Source of the DNA: Actinomycetes bacterium
GTDB lineage: Bacteria; Actinomycetota; Acidimicrobiia; Acidimicrobiales; RAAP-2
NCBI GenBank assembly: GCA_021784205.1
Contig: JAJXTB010000050.1
Location: 1-16,698 of the forward strand
DNA length: 16,698 nt
Direction: 5' to 3'
The translations under genes and the position numbers were made by a program. This document shows positions 14,538-16,698 of the stretch, piece after piece. The notes beneath the pieces are model-generated. The model ran no database searches. It was given only the letters and a program-made list of their open reading frames with translations, and was not told the origin of the DNA. How positions within the stretch are numbered: position 1 is the first letter of the stretch; every line of letters starts with the position of its first letter.

Positions 14538-15665
14538 TCATTGGCCCTTCGCTGCGACGCTGACGAGCGGTGCGCCGAGGGCGGAAGCGTCGACCTCGAT
14601 GCCGAGTCCGGGGGCGTCGACGGGACTGAGCGAGCCGCGGCCGTTCTGGGAGCGAGGTGAGTACCCAGCCAGATGTTCGAGAACCCAATCGTTCATGTAG
14701 GAGGCCGCGAACAGCAATTCGGGATCGGTGCTCGCGGCGAGGTGGCTGACCGCGGCCGTGGTGAGGTCACCGCCCCAGGTGTCTTCGATGGTCATGCGAA
14801 TCCCGAGGGATTCGCACAGGTCGCGCATGACTCTCGCCTTGGTCAGTCCACCGACGCGGCTGACCTTCAGGTTTATTGCCTCCATGGCCTTGGCGTTGTA
14901 GGCGCGCACGAGTGCGTGGGGGTCGGTGATCACCTCGTCGAGGACCATCGGCAGCGTCGTGCGCTCGCGCACGACGAGGCACTCTTCAAGCGTGCGGCAG
15001 GGCTGCTCCAGGTAGACCCGATCCATTCCCTCGAGCAGTCGCGCCGCAATCACGGCGTCTTGGAGACGCCAGCCGCAGTTGGCGTCGGCGACGACGACAT
15101 CGCCGTCGTTCGTTGCCGACAGGATCGCGGCGACACGCGACGCGTCCTCGTGCGGATCGGCACCGACCTTGAGCTGGAAACGGCGAGTCCCTTCGGCTTT
15201 GCGCGCGATGACGTGGCGAGTCATCGCGTCGGTCGAATCGAGCGGGATCGCGACGTAGAGGGGTAGGTCGTCGTGGCGTCGACCGCCGAGCAGGGTGTAG
15301 ACCGGCTGGCCGACGACCTTGCCGTACGCATCCCAGCAGGCGATGTCAACGACGGACTTCGCGTAGCCGTGGCCCGAAAGTTCGGCGTCCATCGTGTGGT
15401 TGATGAGCCCCAGATTCTCGACGTCGAGACCAAGTAGCGACTGCGCAAATTCGGCGATGACCGACGGCGCGCCGGCACCGTACCCGGGTAGGTAGTTGGG
15501 GCCGAGTGGGCACACCTCGCCGAAGCCCTCCTCGCCCGACTCAGTGGTGACGCGTACCACGGTGCTGCGAAGGGTGCGAATCGTCCGTCCACCCGACATG
15601 ACGTACTCGCCATGGGCGTACGTGACGTCATACGAAAAGACATCAATCCGTTGGATCTTCGACAT
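14538..15665 (-). CDS. Enolase superfamily (MLE/MR-like) enzyme, likely cis-3-hydroxy-L-proline dehydratase
   Basis: 375 residues, the normal length for mandelate-racemase/muconate-lactonizing enzymes. The N-terminal capping domain covers about 1-130; the barrel follows. Metal ligands are Asp194 (VVADANCGW), Glu220 (YLEQPC) and Asp243 or Glu244 (VLDEVITD). Catalytic lysines are Lys166 (FQLKVG) and Lys267 (INLKVSRVGG). The first Lys of the usual KxK is Gln164. From memory, a member from Labrenzia aggregata lying among proline-racemase-family genes was shown to dehydrate (and 2-epimerise) cis-3-hydroxy-L-proline; the same context is present here with a pyrroline-2-carboxylate reductase. Hydroxyproline-betaine 2-epimerase is the main alternative, but no betaine demethylase genes are visible. 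ATG 15665 was chosen; the 68 upstream codons are Arg/Ser-rich noise. No ribosome binding site is present and a leaderless start is likely. Confidence 0.83.
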   Translation of the reverse strand: MSKIQRIDVFSYDVTYAHGEYVMSGGRTIRTLRSTVVRVTTESGEEGFGEVCPLGPNYLPGYGAGAPSVIAEFAQSLLGLDVENLGLINHTMDAELSGHGYAKSVVDIACWDAYGKVVGQPVYTLLGGRRHDDLPLYVAIPLDSTDAMTRHVIARKAEGTRRFQLKVGADPHEDASRVAAILSATNDGDVVVADANCGWRLQDAVIAARLLEGMDRVYLEQPCRTLEECLVVRERTTLPMVLDEVITDPHALVRAYNAKAMEAINLKVSRVGGLTKARVMRDLCESLGIRMTIEDTWGGDLTTAAVSHLAASTDPELLFAASYMNDWVLEHLAGYSPRSQNGRGSLSPVDAPGLGIEVDASALGAPLVSVAAKGQ

Positions 15666-15671
15666 CGATGC

Positions 15672-15689
15672 AATGTACCACATATTACA
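15672..15689 (-). promoter_or_regulatory. Candidate regulon operator, copy 4, over a leaderless -10 element
   Basis: Read on the minus strand, TGTAATATGTGGTACA (15689-15674) has TGTA/TACA arms and contains TGTAATATGTG, 10 of 11 bases identical to the importer copy at 379. TACATT (15677-15672) is a TANNNT -10 element ending 6 bases before the ATG, which places transcription start at or next to the start codon. A protein on this site would occlude the -10. Confidence 0.6.
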
Positions 15690-15997
15690 AATTCTTGACG
15701 ACCTCGTCCGCTCGGTGCCACCGTTGTCCCATACGGGAGCCGATGTGGCGCGCTGCCACGATGCACAACATCGGTGCCGAGGATCGAGAACGTGTTGCGA
15801 TGCAGGTAACCGTGGTGCACGCGACGGCGACGTGCAGTGAGGCATTGAACGGGAAGTGACGTCATACATCTCGTTTGGTCACACGAAGAGTTCGCGCCTG
15901 ATGGGGACAGGCGGGCGATCCGGCCATGGCAACGGTTACGTCGTGATTTGTCTTGTCTGACGTGTTGCCAAACAACTGCGTGGATGACGGTGGGCGA

Positions 15998-16036
15998 CAA
16001 CTCGAGTTGGTTGCCTCGGCTATCGACTGCTAGTAT
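15998..16036 (+). promoter_or_regulatory. Probable promoter of the initiator tRNA with an overlapping palindrome
   Basis: TGCTAGTAT (16028-16036) is an extended -10 element; TTGGTT (16007-16012) is a possible -35 at 18-base spacing. Start would fall a few bases before the tRNA at 16048. A perfect 12-bp palindrome, CAACTCGAGTTG (15998-16009), overlaps the edge of the -35. Confidence 0.5.
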
Positions 16037-16047
16037 TGGTATCCCAT

Positions 16048-16124
<77 letters not shown>

Positions 16125-16129
16125 ATCTT

Positions 16130-16145
16130 CGAGATACTCGTCTCG
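16130..16145 (+). terminator. Small hairpin after the tRNA
   Basis: CGAGA (16130-16134) pairs with TCTCG (16141-16145) around TACTCG, just 5 bases after the CCA end. There is no T-tract, so it may be a weak terminator or a processing structure. Confidence 0.3.
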
Positions 16146-16291
16146 GAGCGCACGAAGGCCCTGGCTCGACTGTCGGTGACCCTCGAGAACTGGACATCAT
16201 CGTGTCGTCGGACCGGTGACGAGTGGGGCAGACGTGTTCGACCTAGCAGACCGTGCATAAATCGACACGGCGTGCGACGGACGACCCAGTG

Positions 16292-16698
16292 CTAGCCCCG
16301 ACCCGCGGCCAAACTCAACCCCAGAGCAGTCGCGCCGACTACCGCAGCCGCGGTTGAATCCAGCCACCACCAGCCGAGGGTCGCTTGAAGACCGGAGCCG
16401 ATCAGGGTCACGCCGGCCAGCAGGGCGCCGATACCCGACAGCCACCCGTCGGCCCGTAGCGCCCTACTTGGCACTCGCGGAGCGATTCTCAGTTTCGCGC
16501 TGGCCAGAAGAATCAATACGAGCAGCGACACCCCAGCGAGCATCACGCCGAACGGGGATGAGTTGGCGGTTGAATGTGAAGAGAGCCGGAAGGCGCTGTC
16601 GCCGAGCGTTCCGGCACCGACGGCCGCCATACCGAAGCGCACCAGGCGAAGTGCCCAGATCTCCTTTCGTTCCGAGAGGTTCTGCTGGCGAAGCGCGT
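16292..16698 (-). CDS. Cation-efflux-like (CDF/TMEM163-type) membrane protein, C-terminal part (partial)
   Basis: Minus-strand frame open from the window edge to a TAG at 16294-16292, giving at least 135 residues; the start is probably beyond the right edge (a GTG at 16642 has no ribosome binding site at a usable distance). The translation LSERKEIWALRLVRFGMAAVGAG leads into three to four hydrophobic helices, with SSPFGVMLAGVSLLVLILLASAKLRIA, then PSRALRADGWLSG and QATLGWWWLDSTAAAVVGATALG. This follows the layout of cation diffusion facilitator-related proteins common in actinobacteria. The HxxxD metal ligands of true CDF helix V are replaced (LSGIG region), so transport of metal is doubtful. 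It has no evident link to the hydroxyproline genes. Confidence 0.55.
   Translation of the reverse strand, partial: ALRQQNLSERKEIWALRLVRFGMAAVGAGTLGDSAFRLSSHSTANSSPFGVMLAGVSLLVLILLASAKLRIAPRVPSRALRADGWLSGIGALLAGVTLIGSGLQATLGWWWLDSTAAAVVGATALGLSLAAGRG

Larger units (their letters stand above)
15666..16047. promoter_or_regulatory. Intergenic region between the enolase-superfamily gene and the initiator tRNA
   Basis: This 382-base gap holds the minus-strand promoter of the 3-hydroxyproline operon at its left edge (15672-15700) and the tRNA promoter at its right edge (about 15998-16036). The short ORFs on both strands in the middle have no recognisable features. I see no other feature between about 15700 and 15990. 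Confidence 0.6.

Noticed and set aside
13638..14660. 340-codon plus-strand open frame opposite the second proline-racemase-family gene
   Set aside because: Shadow frame; the opposite strand carries both catalytic cysteine motifs and full family similarity.
14538..15665. Assignment of the enolase-superfamily enzyme as hydroxyproline-betaine 2-epimerase
   Set aside because: Related fold and substrate class, but no betaine demethylase or betaine-specific transporter gene is visible, whereas a pyrroline-2-carboxylate-type reductase is in the same operon. Kept only as an alternative.
15668..15859. Possible small plus-strand protein of 63 residues before the tRNA
   Set aside because: No ribosome binding site or recognisable motif, and it overlaps the minus-strand promoter and motif region.
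15666..15869. N-terminal extension of the enolase-superfamily gene by 68 codons
   Set aside because: The extension is low-complexity Arg/Ser/Pro sequence running through the promoter and motif; the family N-terminus begins at MSKIQRIDVF.

Overview
The window is high-GC DNA, roughly mid-60s percent by eye, with frequent GTG starts and tightly overlapping genes. It comes from a bacterium that looks like an actinomycete: the first gene is the tail of a UPF0182-type membrane protein and the initiator tRNA has an actinobacterial form. An Acidimicrobiia-like lineage is possible, but I cannot place it from the sequence alone. The middle 15 kb reads as one functional island for uptake and breakdown of hydroxyproline isomers.

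Layout. 1-164: 3' end of a UPF0182 gene. 165-502: regulatory gap with inverted repeats and two copies of a candidate operator. 503-5302: a complete branched-chain-amino-acid-type (HAAT) ABC importer in the order binding protein, two permeases, two ATPases, with a strong hairpin between the binding protein and the permeases. 5363-6061: a GntR/FCD regulator. 6128-12533: a six-gene plus-strand operon with a three-subunit FAD/[2Fe-2S] dehydrogenase, a dihydrodipicolinate-synthase-family deaminase, a proline-racemase-family epimerase and an aldehyde dehydrogenase. 12535-15665: a convergent minus-strand operon with an enolase-superfamily enzyme, a second proline-racemase-family enzyme and an ornithine-cyclodeaminase/mu-crystallin-family reductase. 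15666-16047: regulatory gap. 16048-16124: initiator tRNA. 16292-16698: 3' part of a cation-efflux-like membrane protein on the minus strand.

How it fits together (inference from gene families and known pathways). The importer brings in hydroxyproline or a related imino acid. The plus-strand operon matches each step of the 4-hydroxyproline route: 2-epimerisation of trans-4-hydroxy-L-proline to cis-4-hydroxy-D-proline, oxidation by a heterotrimeric dehydrogenase to pyrroline-4-hydroxy-2-carboxylate, deamination to 2-oxoglutarate semialdehyde, and oxidation to 2-oxoglutarate. The minus-strand operon matches a 3-hydroxyproline route: dehydration of cis- and/or trans-3-hydroxy-L-proline to delta1-pyrroline-2-carboxylate and reduction to L-proline. 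A short motif, TGTRRYATGTK, occurs in the promoter regions of all three transcription units (transporter, 4-Hyp operon, 3-Hyp operon). It is a good candidate for the operator of the GntR/FCD regulator.

The least conventional parts are the second proline-racemase-family protein, which looks like a trans-3-hydroxyproline dehydratase but carries both epimerase cysteines; the enolase-superfamily enzyme, which has Gln in place of the first Lys of KxK and a probable leaderless promoter; and the structured region upstream of the binding-protein gene.
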